Shown here in pieces: positions 24,606-34,156 of a stretch of DNA of 64,000 nucleotides. Position 1 is the stretch's first letter, and each line of letters starts with the position of its first letter. Position numbers and translations under genes: made by a program. Under the pieces are notes generated by a model. That model searched no databases, was not told the DNA's origin, and saw only the letters and a program-made list of their open reading frames with translations. Origin of the DNA: Pseudomonas putida (GTDB taxonomy: Bacteria; Pseudomonadota; Gammaproteobacteria; Pseudomonadales; Pseudomonadaceae); assembly GCF_028682455.1 (NCBI RefSeq), contig NZ_JANHLD010000004.1:558001-622000 (forward strand), given 5' to 3'.

Positions 24606-25163
24606 TCACTGCCCCCAGGCAGTCACAAAGTCGGCAGTTGCCAGCACCGGTGCCGTGCGCGGCTCGTTGAGCGGGGTACCCAGGTACAGGAAGGCGACGA
24701 TCTCTTCGTTGTCCACCAACCCCAGGCCCTTGGCCACGTGCTTGCTGTAGGCCAGGTCGCCGGTGCGCCACACTGCACCGATACCCTGTGCATGGGCCGC
24801 CAGCAGAATACCGTGGGCTGCACAGCCTGCCGCCAGTAGCTGTTCCGAGGCAGGCACTTTGAAGTGATCCTGTACCCGGGCAATCACCACCACCAGCAAC
24901 GGCGCGCGCAGCGGCATGGCCCGGGCCTTGTCCAGGGCTGCCTCGGTGGCTTCGCCCTCGAGTTTTACCGCGTCGGCCAGCAAGGCGCCGAGCTTTTCAC
25001 GCCCCTCACCCTCGACCGTCAAAAAGCGCCAAGGCCGCAACTGGCCGTGGTCCGGTGCCCGCAAGGCAGCCTGAAACAGAGCCTCGCGTTGCGCAGCATT
25101 GGGCGCAGGCTCCGTCAGGCGTGGTACGGAAACACGGTTGAGCAATGCGTCGAGAGCCTCCAT
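24606..25163 (-). CDS. Nitroreductase family protein (YdjA-like)
   Basis: A 185-residue FMN-dependent oxidoreductase of the short YdjA branch. It has RAPDHGQLRPWRF (FMN-phosphate contact), a C-terminal GLGLVDNEEIVAFLYLGTP segment and the expected length. Likely uses NAD(P)H to reduce a quinone or nitro compound; the natural substrate is unknown. It is divergent from trkH, with a 100-bp spacer. Confidence 0.9.
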   Translation of the reverse strand: MEALDALLNRVSVPRLTEPAPNAAQREALFQAALRAPDHGQLRPWRFLTVEGEGREKLGALLADAVKLEGEATEAALDKARAMPLRAPLLVVVIARVQDHFKVPASEQLLAAGCAAHGILLAAHAQGIGAVWRTGDLAYSKHVAKGLGLVDNEEIVAFLYLGTPLNEPRTAPVLATADFVTAWGQ

Positions 25164-25263
25164 CGGCTACCCCCTGAAGAGAAATGTGCGGCTATTCTAG
25201 CGTTTACTTAAAAAGGTCCATAGGTAGAATGGCGCCCTTCCGTTTCGAGTCAGAGCAGATCAC

Positions 25264-26718
25264 ATGGCGTTGCCGACCTTAAGGATCATTGGTTTCATCA
25301 TCGGCATCTTCCTGATCACCCTGGCGATCAGCATGGTCGTGCCCATGGCCACCCTGGTGATCTTCGATCGCACGGGCGACCTGCCGTCGTTCCTGTGGGC
25401 CAGCATGATCACCTTCATCGGTGGGCTTGCCCTGGTGATCCCCGGCCGCCCGGAACATGTGCACCTGCGCCCGCGCGACATGTACCTGCTGACGGTCAGC
25501 AGCTGGCTGGTGGTGTGCATTTTCGCCGCCCTGCCGTTTCTGCTGACCCAGCACATCAGCTACACCGACGCCTTCTTCGAAAGCATGTCCGGCATCACCG
25601 CCACGGGCGCCACGGTACTCAGCGGCCTGGACACCATGTCGCCCGGCATCCTGATGTGGCGCTCGCTGCTGCACTGGCTCGGCGGTATCGGCTTTATCGC
25701 CATGGCCGTGGCGATCCTGCCGTTGCTGCGCATCGGTGGCATGCGCCTGTTCCAGACCGAATCCTCCGACCGTTCCGAAAAAGTCATGCCGCGCTCGCAC
25801 ATGGTCGCCAAGTCGATCGTGGCGGTGTACATCGGCATCACCGCGCTCGGCGGCCTGGCCTTCTGGCTGGCGGGGATGAACGCGTTCGATGCGATCAACC
25901 ATGCCATGTCGGCGATTTCCACCGGCGGGTTCTCGACCTCCGACCAGTCCCTGGCCAAGTGGACCCAGCCTGCCGTGCACTGGGTCGCAGTGGTGGTGAT
26001 GATCCTCGGCAGCTTACCCTTTGCCCTGTATGTGTCCACCTTGCGTGGCAATCGCAAGGCGCTGATCAAGGACCAGCAGGTCCAGGGCTTGTTGGCCCTG
26101 TTGGTGGTGACCTGGCTGGTGCTGGGTACCTGGTACTGGGCCACCACCAACCTGCATTGGCTCGACGCCTTGCGCCACGTGGCACTGAACGTGACCTCGG
26201 TGGTCACCACCACCGGCTTCGCCCTGGGCGACTACAGCCTGTGGGGCAACTTCTCGCTGATGCTGTTCTTCTACCTGGGCTTCATCGGCGGCTGCTCCGG
26301 CTCGACGGCAGGCGGGATCAAGATCTTCCGCTTCCAGGTGGCCTATATCCTACTCAAGGCCAACCTCAATCAGCTGATCCACCCACGCGCGGTGATCAAG
26401 CAGAAGTACAACGGCCACCGCCTGGACGAAGAAATCGTCCGTTCGATCCTGACCTTCTCGTTCTTCTTCGCCATCACCATCTGCGTGATCGCACTGCTGC
26501 TGTCGCTGCTTGGGGTGGACTGGATGACGGCACTGACCGGCGCTGCCAGCACCGTATCGGGGGTCGGCCCGGGGCTGGGCGAGACCATTGGCCCTGCGGG
26601 CAACTTCGCGACCCTGCCGGATGCCGCGAAGTGGATCCTGGCGTTCGGCATGCTGCTCGGACGCCTGGAGATCATTACGGTGCTGGTACTGTGTATGCCG
26701 GCGTTCTGGCGTCACTGA
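25264..26718 (+). CDS. trkH: Potassium uptake protein TrkH
   Basis: A 484-residue potassium channel-like transporter with the four pore-loop repeats of the Trk/Ktr/HKT family, visible as SMSGITATGATVL, AMSAISTGGFSTSD, VTSVVTTTGFALGD and ASTVSGVGPGLGE. It would work with the cytoplasmic NAD-binding TrkA, which is not encoded here. Its last 44 bases overlap the convergent AraC-family gene. Confidence 0.95.
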   Translation: MALPTLRIIGFIIGIFLITLAISMVVPMATLVIFDRTGDLPSFLWASMITFIGGLALVIPGRPEHVHLRPRDMYLLTVSSWLVVCIFAALPFLLTQHISYTDAFFESMSGITATGATVLSGLDTMSPGILMWRSLLHWLGGIGFIAMAVAILPLLRIGGMRLFQTESSDRSEKVMPRSHMVAKSIVAVYIGITALGGLAFWLAGMNAFDAINHAMSAISTGGFSTSDQSLAKWTQPAVHWVAVVVMILGSLPFALYVSTLRGNRKALIKDQQVQGLLALLVVTWLVLGTWYWATTNLHWLDALRHVALNVTSVVTTTGFALGDYSLWGNFSLMLFFYLGFIGGCSGSTAGGIKIFRFQVAYILLKANLNQLIHPRAVIKQKYNGHRLDEEIVRSILTFSFFFAITICVIALLLSLLGVDWMTALTGAASTVSGVGPGLGETIGPAGNFATLPDAAKWILAFGMLLGRLEIITVLVLCMPAFWRH

Positions 26719-27766
26719 CCGGTGATTCGGCGCTCTGTTCGGGCGCCGGCGCTGGCGCGGGGGTACCTATCCGCGCCCGGTATTCGCCCGGGGTAGCATC
26801 GAACCAGCGGCGAAAGGCCCGGAAGAAATTGCTCGGGTCTGCAAAACCCAACAAATAGGCGGTTTCCAGCAGGGTCATGTTTGGCTGCGCCAGGTACTGC
26901 TCCGCCAGTTCGCGGCGGGTATCGTCGAGCAGTGTCTGAAAGCTGGTGCCCTCTTCCTGCAAGCGCCGCTGCAGAGTGCGCTGCGACAAATGCAGCGCCT
27001 GGGCGATCGTCTCGCGCTTGGGCTCGCCCTGGGGCAGCACCCGGCACAGCACCTGCCTGGCACGGTGAGTCACGCGGCTTTCGGAGAATCGCGCCAGGTA
27101 TTCACCGGCGAAGCGATCATGCAAGGTCGCCATGGCCTCGTTGGCGGTGGGCAGCGGCGCCTCCATGTCGGCACGCTCGAACACCAGCGCATCATGGGCT
27201 GCGCCAAACACCAGAGGCGAGTGAAAGGCCACCTTGTAGGGAGTGACATCCGCGGGTTGCGGCCCCTGGATCAATACCCGTCGCGGCTGGATCACCCGCC
27301 CACTGAGCCAGCTGCACAACGACAAGGCGCAAGCCAGTGACGCTTCGGCACTGTGCCGGGTCGGCGGCAGGTGGTCGCCATGGACGGTGAGAATCAGGGC
27401 ATAGCCGTCGGGCTCGAGGCGAAAGCTCAGGTCCGAGCTTTCGGCGATGATGCGCTGATAGCGCACCAGGCGCTCGAAGCCTTCGGCCAGGGTGCGGCTC
27501 GACATCAAGGCATAGCCGACCACATGGAAAGACGCCGGGCGCACCACCCGGGCCATGTTCAGCCCGATGGCCTGGTTACCGGAAAGGTCGACCGCCAGTT
27601 GCCAGAGGCGGGTCATTGAATCCTGGGTAAAGCGAGCATCGGGGTCATCCAGGGCGGCAAAATCCAGGCCCAGTTGTTTGAACATTGCACGGCAATCCAG
27701 CCCTTCGAGCTCGAGTGCCTTGACGATCCCTGATGCCCAGCTTGCTGACGTGGTTCTATCGCTCAT
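26675..27766 (-). CDS. AraC family regulator with arabinose-binding-like N-domain
   Basis: A 363-residue regulator: N-terminal effector domain (about 20-200) of the OruR/ToxR-type AraC group, and a C-terminal double HTH (about 240-340; AQALHLSQRTLQRRLQEEG and LLGFADPSNFFRAFRRWF). A proline/alanine-rich tail follows and accounts for most of the overlap with trkH. No target genes are evident next to it. Confidence 0.9.
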   Translation of the reverse strand: MSDRTTSASWASGIVKALELEGLDCRAMFKQLGLDFAALDDPDARFTQDSMTRLWQLAVDLSGNQAIGLNMARVVRPASFHVVGYALMSSRTLAEGFERLVRYQRIIAESSDLSFRLEPDGYALILTVHGDHLPPTRHSAEASLACALSLCSWLSGRVIQPRRVLIQGPQPADVTPYKVAFHSPLVFGAAHDALVFERADMEAPLPTANEAMATLHDRFAGEYLARFSESRVTHRARQVLCRVLPQGEPKRETIAQALHLSQRTLQRRLQEEGTSFQTLLDDTRRELAEQYLAQPNMTLLETAYLLGFADPSNFFRAFRRWFDATPGEYRARIGTPAPAPAPEQSAESPVSDARTPAYTVPAP

Positions 27767-27926
27767 GGCTGGCTTCTTATGTTCGAACTGACCGCTCCTG
27801 CGGCGAACTCAAAGGATACTCAATTGGCGCCTATTGTCACTGCTCTGTAGTGTTAGTCACTCTAGACTCGGATCAGGCTCCACGCCGTGTATCTTCGTCT
27901 GTATCGACAGCCCCGGGAGCAGTGCC

Positions 27927-28238
27927 GTGAACAGCCCCCAGCAATTTCGCAGCTTTGCCGAGTTCTACCCCTACTACCTGGAGGAGCACAGCAACCCTAC
28001 CTGCCGGCGCCTGCACTTTATCGGCACAACGCTGGTCATCGCCCTGCTCGCCTACACCCTGGCCAGCGGCACCTGGCTGCTGCTCTTGGCAGTGCCCTTT
28101 GCCGGCTACGGCTTTGCCTGGGTCGGGCACTTCTTTTATGAAAAGAACCGCCCGGCCACCTTCAAGCACCCGCTCTACAGCCTGATCGGCGATTTCGCCC
28201 TGTACCGCGACATGCTACGGGGAAAAGTATCGTTCTGA
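27927..28238 (+). CDS. Mpo1-like (DUF962) membrane protein
   Basis: A 103-residue protein with two hydrophobic segments and the DUF962/Mpo1 motifs: EEHSNPTCRRLHFIGT, GHFFYEKNRPATFKHPLYSLIGDF. The spaced histidines are those that bind iron in yeast Mpo1, a dioxygenase of 2-hydroxy fatty acids. The reaction here is inferred only. The GTG at 27927 follows GGGAG; the frame is open upstream but without a ribosome site. Divergent from the AraC gene. Confidence 0.85.
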   Translation: MNSPQQFRSFAEFYPYYLEEHSNPTCRRLHFIGTTLVIALLAYTLASGTWLLLLAVPFAGYGFAWVGHFFYEKNRPATFKHPLYSLIGDFALYRDMLRGKVSF

Positions 28239-28334
28239 TTTCGGCCCGCAAGGTCAGAAACCCGTCTTCAATGGCCACTGTCCCGACAGGCGGTCGCGCT
28301 ACAGTGGGTTGCCCCTACCGCCCCTGGAGCGTCG

Positions 28335-28928
28335 ATGAATCAGCAGGCCCGCTTCACCCATATGCAGGATGGCACCCAGCAGGACTGGGCAATCATCGCC
28401 GATGACTTCAGGGCGTATGCCAGCCAGTTGGCAGAACGGATCCTGGCGCACTTGCGCTTGCTCGACGGCGATTTCGGTGGCTTTCCCATCGACCGCCTGA
28501 GCCACTCCCTGCAAACCGCGACCCGCGCATGGCGTGACGGGCGCGATGAGGAGTACGTCATCTGTGCGCTACTGCACGATATCGGTGACACCTTGGGCAG
28601 CTACAACCATCCGGACATCGCCGCGGCCATCCTCAAGCCCTTCGTCAGCCCGGAAAACCTGTGGATGGTGGAAAAGCACGGAGTGTTCCAGGGTTACTAT
28701 TTTTTCCATCACCTGGGGATGGATCGATACCTGCGCGAGCAGTTCCAGCATCACCCGCAGTACCAGCAAACCATCGAGTTCTGCGCCCGCTACGATGCCG
28801 CCGCCTTCGACCCGGCCTACGACAACCTGCCGTTGAGTTTTTTCGAGCCCATGCTCAAGCGCCTGTTCGCCCAGCCACGCCAGTCGATCTACAAGGCAGC
28901 GTTGCAGCAGATGAGCGAGAACGCCTGA
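28335..28928 (+). CDS. HD-domain protein, PhnZ-like
   Basis: A 197-residue HD-superfamily protein. Candidate metal ligands are His57 (RLSHSLQTA), the His81-Asp82 pair (ALLHDIGDTLG), His92 (YNHPDI) and a later His (EKHGVFQGYYFFHHLG). The spacing resembles the mixed-valent di-iron oxygenases related to PhnZ and myo-inositol oxygenase rather than nucleotide phosphohydrolases. The substrate is unknown. GGAG precedes the ATG. It is convergent with the phosphoesterase gene, one base apart. Confidence 0.82.
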   Translation: MNQQARFTHMQDGTQQDWAIIADDFRAYASQLAERILAHLRLLDGDFGGFPIDRLSHSLQTATRAWRDGRDEEYVICALLHDIGDTLGSYNHPDIAAAILKPFVSPENLWMVEKHGVFQGYYFFHHLGMDRYLREQFQHHPQYQQTIEFCARYDAAAFDPAYDNLPLSFFEPMLKRLFAQPRQSIYKAALQQMSENA

Positions 28929-28929
28929 T

Positions 28930-29739
28930 TCAAACCAGTTCCAGGTCGGCCTGGCGCTGCGCCTCACGGGCCTGCGCATCGGCCAGGCGGTAGAGTTCGA
29001 TGGTGCCGTCCCAGTGCTCGATCAGCGCGGTGCACGACTCCACCCAATCGCCGCAATTGAGGTAGTCGACTTCGCCCACCTTGCGAATCTCGGCATGGTG
29101 GATATGCCCGCACACCACCCCATGAAAACCGCGCTTGACGCACTCATGGGCAATGGCCTCTTCGAAGTCGCTGATAAAACTGACTGCCGACTTGACCTTG
29201 TGCTTCAAATACGCCGACAACGACCAGTACCCGTAGCCATAGCGGGCACGCCAGTGATTGAGCCAGCGATTCAGGGTCAGCGTGAACTCGTAGGCCGAAT
29301 CCCCAAGGAACGCAAGCCAGCGGTGATAGCGGGTGATGACGTCGAATTGATCGCCATGGATGACCAGCAGCCGACGACCATCGGCCGTCAGGTGCTCGGC
29401 CTGATCGACCAGCTGGATATTACCCAGCACCAACTTGGAGTAGCGCCGCAAGAATTCATCATGGTTGCCGGTGACATAGATCACCTCGGTGCCGCGCTTG
29501 CTCATGGTCAGCAGGCGACGGATCACGTTGGTGTGCGCCTGGGGCCAATACATGCCGCCGCGCAGTTTCCAGCCATCGATGATGTCGCCCACCAGGTAGA
29601 TCCGGTCGGCCTGGAGCCCCTTGAGAAAGTGCGACAGGTGCTCGGCCTGACAGTCTCGGGTGCCCAGGTGCACGTCGGAGATCCACAGCGTGCGCACGCG
29701 CTGCTTTCGTGAAGGTCTGACAAGCTCGGCATGGCTCAT
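28930..29739 (-). CDS. LpxH-like calcineurin-type phosphoesterase
   Basis: A 269-residue metallophosphoesterase with the five family motifs DVHLG, GDIIDGW, GNHDE, HGDQFD and CGHIHHAE. It resembles the UDP-2,3-diacylglucosamine pyrophosphatase group but is longer than LpxH (about 240 residues) and lacks lipid-A gene neighbours, so the substrate is uncertain. The start at 29739 (MSHAELVRPS) has GGAG 8 bases before it; the frame remains open upstream to 29823. Confidence 0.88.
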   Translation of the reverse strand: MSHAELVRPSRKQRVRTLWISDVHLGTRDCQAEHLSHFLKGLQADRIYLVGDIIDGWKLRGGMYWPQAHTNVIRRLLTMSKRGTEVIYVTGNHDEFLRRYSKLVLGNIQLVDQAEHLTADGRRLLVIHGDQFDVITRYHRWLAFLGDSAYEFTLTLNRWLNHWRARYGYGYWSLSAYLKHKVKSAVSFISDFEEAIAHECVKRGFHGVVCGHIHHAEIRKVGEVDYLNCGDWVESCTALIEHWDGTIELYRLADAQAREAQRQADLELV

Positions 29740-29875
29740 GGGCGGGCTCCGGGGCTGTTTTGTCGAGCGTGCCAGTGGGCAGTGAAGCGAACGTGACGAA
29801 ATCACGTCGATCTGATGACACACCAGCGCCCCGCGTCAGCCTGTACACTGCCGCCACTGCCTGGAGGACACTGCA

Positions 29876-30640
29876 ATGAGCAGCGGCTCGCTTCTTTCCC
29901 TGCGCCATTATCGCGACGACCTGATCGCCCACAGCCATGAGCACCCGCAATTGGTGTTCGGCCTGCGCGGGCAATTGGACTTCGAGCTCGATGGCCGTGG
30001 CGCACGCGTCGACCGCCAAGGCCTGATGGTGGTGCCGGCCGGTGCCCACCACACCTGCGGCAGCGTCGCGGGCAGCGATTGCCTGGTTCTCGATGTTCCA
30101 GGTGATGGCTGGCTCAGCCACAGCCTGGGTGAACACGCCCCGGCAAGCCAACGCCTGCTCGAACACCGTGGCCAGTTGAGCCTGGATGCGCGCCAACAAC
30201 AACTGGTCGACTGGCTCTCGGCAAGCCAAGTGGCCGATCCCTTGATCGCCCAGCAAGGTGCCGTGTTGCTGCTCGCCACCTTGTGCAGTGCCCAACCCCA
30301 GGCCGTTGAACGTGATCGACTACCCTTTGCCGCCTTCGACGCCCACATCGACCGGCACGCCGCCTACCCCCTGCAAGTGGCGGACCTTGCCCGCCTGGCC
30401 GGGCTTTCCAGCGCCCGCCTGCATGCCCGCTTCATGCTCGAGGCGGCCATGACGCCCATGGACTACATCCGCCAACGCCGACTGCTGCAGGCACGCAAGC
30501 TCTTGAGCGACACCCGCCTTGCCATCGGCGAGATTGCCAACCGGGTCGGCTACAGCTCACAGAGCGCCTTTTCTGCCGCCATGCTCAAGACCTTCGGCCG
30601 CACCCCACGGGATCTGCGACGAGAGCCTGACGACAACTGA
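29876..30640 (+). CDS. AraC family regulator with cupin N-domain
   Basis: A 254-residue regulator: cupin-like sensor domain (HSHEHPQLVFGLRGQLDFELD, VVPAGAHHTC) and a C-terminal double HTH (about 155-250). It is followed 77 bases later by an EamA permease in the same orientation, which it may regulate, as AraC-DMT pairs are common. GGAGG precedes the ATG. Confidence 0.9.
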   Translation: MSSGSLLSLRHYRDDLIAHSHEHPQLVFGLRGQLDFELDGRGARVDRQGLMVVPAGAHHTCGSVAGSDCLVLDVPGDGWLSHSLGEHAPASQRLLEHRGQLSLDARQQQLVDWLSASQVADPLIAQQGAVLLLATLCSAQPQAVERDRLPFAAFDAHIDRHAAYPLQVADLARLAGLSSARLHARFMLEAAMTPMDYIRQRRLLQARKLLSDTRLAIGEIANRVGYSSQSAFSAAMLKTFGRTPRDLRREPDDN

Positions 30641-30717
30641 CGCGAGGAACGCGACAGACAGCCACCGCCACGGCCTCGTAAACTGGCTGGGCTGTCCTGC
30701 CTACAACAAGGATCATC

Positions 30718-31602
30718 ATGAACCACCGTACTGCCCTCGGCGCCCTGCACATCGGGGCGCTGTTCTTCGGCCTGACCGGCGTATTCGGCAAGCTGGCCCA
30801 GGCGTCCCCTTCGATCATCGTCTTCGGTCGTGCAGCCTTCGCCGTGCTGGCGCTGGCGATCTTCACCGGTTGCGCGCGCAAGGGCTGGCAACCGCTGCAA
30901 GGCCAGGACTGGCGCCGCCTGTTGCTGGGCGGCGTGTTGCTGGCCGGACACTGGGTGAGCTTCTTCATCGCCGTCAAAGTCGCCGGGGTCGCCATTGCCA
31001 CCCTGGGCTTTGCCAGCTTCCCGGCGTTTACCGTGATCCTCGAAGGGTTGTGGTTCCGCGAGCGCATTCGCAGCAACGAAATCATCCTGGTGCTGTTGGT
31101 GAGCGTGGGCCTGGTACTGGTTACCCCGGACTTCGACCTGGCCAGCCAGGCCACCGGCGGGTTGCTCTGGGCCTTGTTGTCGGGGCTGTTGTTTTCATTG
31201 CTGTCGCTGACCAACCGCGCCTCCAACGGCCGTATCCCGGCGGTGCAGGCAGCGCTGTGCCAGAACGCGGTGGTCGCCCTGTGCCTGCTGCCGGCCGCAG
31301 CGCCAGCGCTGGGCGAGGTGTCGGCGATGGACTGGGTCTGGATTGCGCTGCTGGGGGTGTTCTGCACCGGCGTGGCCCACAGCTTGTTCGTTGCAAGCCT
31401 GGCGGTAATCAAGGCGCGCACCGCGGCGGTGGTGTTCGCCCTGGAGCCGGTCTACGGCATTGCCATGGCCTGGCTGATCTTCGCCGAAACCCCGACGCTA
31501 CGCATGCTCCTGGGGGGCGCCTTGATCATCCTGGCCATCGTCATCTCCAGCCGCCTGGCGGCCAGCAACACGGCGACCAGGACGGCCGCCGTGCAAGGAT
31601 GA
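30718..31602 (+). CDS. EamA/DMT family permease
   Basis: A 294-residue protein with ten hydrophobic segments arranged as two EamA repeats (first about 5-135, second about 145-285, ending ALEPVYGIAMAWLIFAE). It is probably an exporter of amino acids or other small metabolites; no specificity can be read. AAGGAT precedes the ATG. It ends three bases before the convergent SelW-like gene. Confidence 0.88.
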   Translation: MNHRTALGALHIGALFFGLTGVFGKLAQASPSIIVFGRAAFAVLALAIFTGCARKGWQPLQGQDWRRLLLGGVLLAGHWVSFFIAVKVAGVAIATLGFASFPAFTVILEGLWFRERIRSNEIILVLLVSVGLVLVTPDFDLASQATGGLLWALLSGLLFSLLSLTNRASNGRIPAVQAALCQNAVVALCLLPAAAPALGEVSAMDWVWIALLGVFCTGVAHSLFVASLAVIKARTAAVVFALEPVYGIAMAWLIFAETPTLRMLLGGALIILAIVISSRLAASNTATRTAAVQG

Positions 31603-31605
31603 ACG

Positions 31606-31890
31606 TCAAGAGCGGTCGTTATGGCCCAGGTCACGCTGTGGGTCGATCTGGTCGCGCACCCGCTGCTTGAGCACCTTGGCTTCGGGAAAGCCGCCATCGG
31701 CCTTGCGCTCCCAGATCTGCACACCGTCGCAGGTGATGCGGAACGCGCCACCGGTAGCCGGCTCGAGGGCGACCCGGGCCAGATCGTCGCTGAAGGTACT
31801 GAGCAATTCCTGGGCGAGCCAGGCGGCACGCAACAGCCACTGGCACTGGGTGCAATAAGTGATGACAATTTCAGCTTTGTGCGCATTCAT
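31606..31890 (-). CDS. SelT/SelW/SelH (Rdx) family thioredoxin-like protein
   Basis: A 94-residue thioredoxin-like protein with the redox motif CTQC (residues 13-16) near the N-terminus, where animal SelW has Cys-x-x-Sec, and the family GGAFRITCDGVQIWERKADGGFPEAKVLKQ. A redox function is likely but the partner is unknown. Divergent from the patatin gene. Confidence 0.9.
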   Translation of the reverse strand: MNAHKAEIVITYCTQCQWLLRAAWLAQELLSTFSDDLARVALEPATGGAFRITCDGVQIWERKADGGFPEAKVLKQRVRDQIDPQRDLGHNDRS

Positions 31891-31957
31891 GGGACGAAAG
31901 ACTCCTGACAGGCGGGCGGGCTTATACTAGCGGTCTTTAGCCTTAGCTCCGAGAGCC

Positions 31958-34150
31958 ATGATGCACCGCCTGCTGTTGAGCCTGCTGCTGATCTTCGTTT
32001 CCTTCCCTCTCCTGGCTGCCGAGCCACCACGACCCAAGGTCGGCCTGGTGCTGTCAGGCGGTGCCGCCCGTGGCCTGGCCCATATTGGCGTGCTCAAGGC
32101 GCTGGAAGAACAAGGTATCCAGATCGACGCCATTGCCGGTACCAGCATGGGCACGGTGGTCGGTGGCCTGTACGCCTCCGGCTACAAGGTCGAAGAACTG
32201 GAAAAGCTTGCCCTTGGCATCGACTGGCAACAGGCGCTGTCCGACGCCCCGCCCCGCAAGGACGTACCGTTTCGGCGCAAGCAGGATGACCGCGACTTTC
32301 TGGTCCAGCAGAAGCTGAGCTTTCGCGACGATGGCAGCCTCGGCCTGCCGCTAGGGGTGATCCAGGGGCAAAACCTGGCACTGCTGCTGGAAAGCATGCT
32401 GGCCCATGCCAGTGACACCCGTGACTTCGACAAACTGCCGATCCCGTTCCGCGCCGTGGCCACCGACATCGCCAGTGGCGAGAAAGTGGTGTTCCGCCGT
32501 GGCCACCTGCCCCAGGTAATTCGCGCCAGCATGTCGATCCCGGCGGTGTTTGCACCGGTGGAGCTGGATGGCCGGCTGCTGGTCGATGGCGGTATGGTCG
32601 ACAACATCCCCCTGGACGTTGCCCGCGAGATGGGCGTCGACCTGGCGATCGTCGTCGATATCGGTACCCCATTGCGCAGCCGCAAGGAGCTGGCAACCGT
32701 GGTCGATGTGCTCAATCAGTCGATCACCCTGATGACCCGTCGCAACTCCGAAGAGCAGCTGGCAGCACTGCACCGTGACGACATCCTGATCCAGCCGCCA
32801 CTGGCCAGCTTCGGCGTGACCGACTTCGGCCGCGCCCAGGAAATGATCGATGCCGGCTACCGTGCCGCACGCGCCCTGGATGCGCGCCTGGCGACCCTCA
32901 AGCGCCCCGAGGAAAACGACGTCGAACTGAATGTCGCCCGTTCGCCAAGCCAGCGAAACCCGGTGATCACCGCGATCAGGATCGAAAACGACTCCAAAGT
33001 GAGCGACGACGTGATCCGTTTCTACATTCGCCAGCCCATCGGCGAACCCCTCGAACTGGGCCGACTGCAGACCGACATGGGCACCCTGTACGGCCTGGAC
33101 TACTTCGACCGGGTGCAATACCGGGTTGTCCACAAGGGCGACGAACATACCCTGGTGATCAACGCCCGCGGGCGCAGCGGCGGTACCGACTACCTGCGCC
33201 TGGGCCTGAACCTGTCGGATGACATGCGCGGCGACAGCGCCTTCAACCTCGGCGCCAGCTACCGGGTCAATGGCATCAACGAACTGGGGGCAGAGTGGCT
33301 GACGCGGGCGCAGATCGGCGATCAGCAGGAGCTGTACAGCGAGTTCTATCAACCACTGGATGCCGGCTCACGCTACTTCGTCGCCCCCTACCTGGACCTC
33401 GGCTCGCAGAATGTCGAAGCCACCCTGGATGACGATCCGGTGGCCGAGTATCGCCTGCAGCGCTACGGCTTCGGCCTGAACCTCGGCCGCCAGATCGGCA
33501 ACAGCGGTGAGGTGCGTTTCGGGGTTGGCCAGGCCTGGGGCAAGGCTGACGTGCGCATCGGCGACCAGGACCTGCCGCACTTCAGCTTCAACGAAGGCTT
33601 CTACGAGCTGAAGTACTCCTTCGACACACTGGACAACGTCTACTTCCCTCACGAAGGCGAGGACATCAGCCTGACCCTGCGCCAGTTCGAGCCGGACCTT
33701 GGTTCCGACCAGCGTTACCGGCAATGGAATTTCAAACTGGACAAGGCCCTGAGCAGCGGGCCCAACACCTGGGTGCTGGGCACCCAGTATGGCCGCACCC
33801 TGGATGACGCCGACGTGATCACTTCAAGCTTTGTTTTCGGTGGCGCCAGGCAGCTTTCAGGCTTTCGCCAGGACTCGGTGTCGGGGCAGAACATGAGCCT
33901 GATGCGCGTCGTCTACTACCGCCGGCTGACCCCGCGCGCCTACCTGCCGCTGGACTTCCCGCTGTACCTGGGGGGGTCGCTCGAGCGAGGCAGGGCCTGG
34001 AACAATGACAACGAGTTCGACAGTGGCTACATCAATGCAGCCAGTATCTTCGTTGGATTCGAGACGCCCCTGGGGCCGCTCAACTTCAGCTACGGGGCAA
34101 ACAGTGAGAATCAGAAGGCGTTGTACCTGAACCTGGGTCACACCTTCTGA
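31958..34150 (+). CDS. plpD: Patatin-like phospholipase PlpD (type Vd autotransporter)
   Basis: A 730-residue protein with a signal peptide (cleaved near LLAAEPP) and a patatin lipase domain: oxyanion motif SGGAARG, nucleophile Ser63 in GTSMG and catalytic Asp210 in DGG. A POTRA-like linker (about 315-390) and a C-terminal 16-strand-type barrel ending NLGHTF follow. This is the P. aeruginosa PlpD architecture, in which the lipase is exported through its own barrel. Stand-alone gene; six bases separate it from the convergent MarR gene. Confidence 0.93.
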   Translation: MMHRLLLSLLLIFVSFPLLAAEPPRPKVGLVLSGGAARGLAHIGVLKALEEQGIQIDAIAGTSMGTVVGGLYASGYKVEELEKLALGIDWQQALSDAPPRKDVPFRRKQDDRDFLVQQKLSFRDDGSLGLPLGVIQGQNLALLLESMLAHASDTRDFDKLPIPFRAVATDIASGEKVVFRRGHLPQVIRASMSIPAVFAPVELDGRLLVDGGMVDNIPLDVAREMGVDLAIVVDIGTPLRSRKELATVVDVLNQSITLMTRRNSEEQLAALHRDDILIQPPLASFGVTDFGRAQEMIDAGYRAARALDARLATLKRPEENDVELNVARSPSQRNPVITAIRIENDSKVSDDVIRFYIRQPIGEPLELGRLQTDMGTLYGLDYFDRVQYRVVHKGDEHTLVINARGRSGGTDYLRLGLNLSDDMRGDSAFNLGASYRVNGINELGAEWLTRAQIGDQQELYSEFYQPLDAGSRYFVAPYLDLGSQNVEATLDDDPVAEYRLQRYGFGLNLGRQIGNSGEVRFGVGQAWGKADVRIGDQDLPHFSFNEGFYELKYSFDTLDNVYFPHEGEDISLTLRQFEPDLGSDQRYRQWNFKLDKALSSGPNTWVLGTQYGRTLDDADVITSSFVFGGARQLSGFRQDSVSGQNMSLMRVVYYRRLTPRAYLPLDFPLYLGGSLERGRAWNNDNEFDSGYINAASIFVGFETPLGPLNFSYGANSENQKALYLNLGHTF

Positions 34151-34156
34151 GACAGG

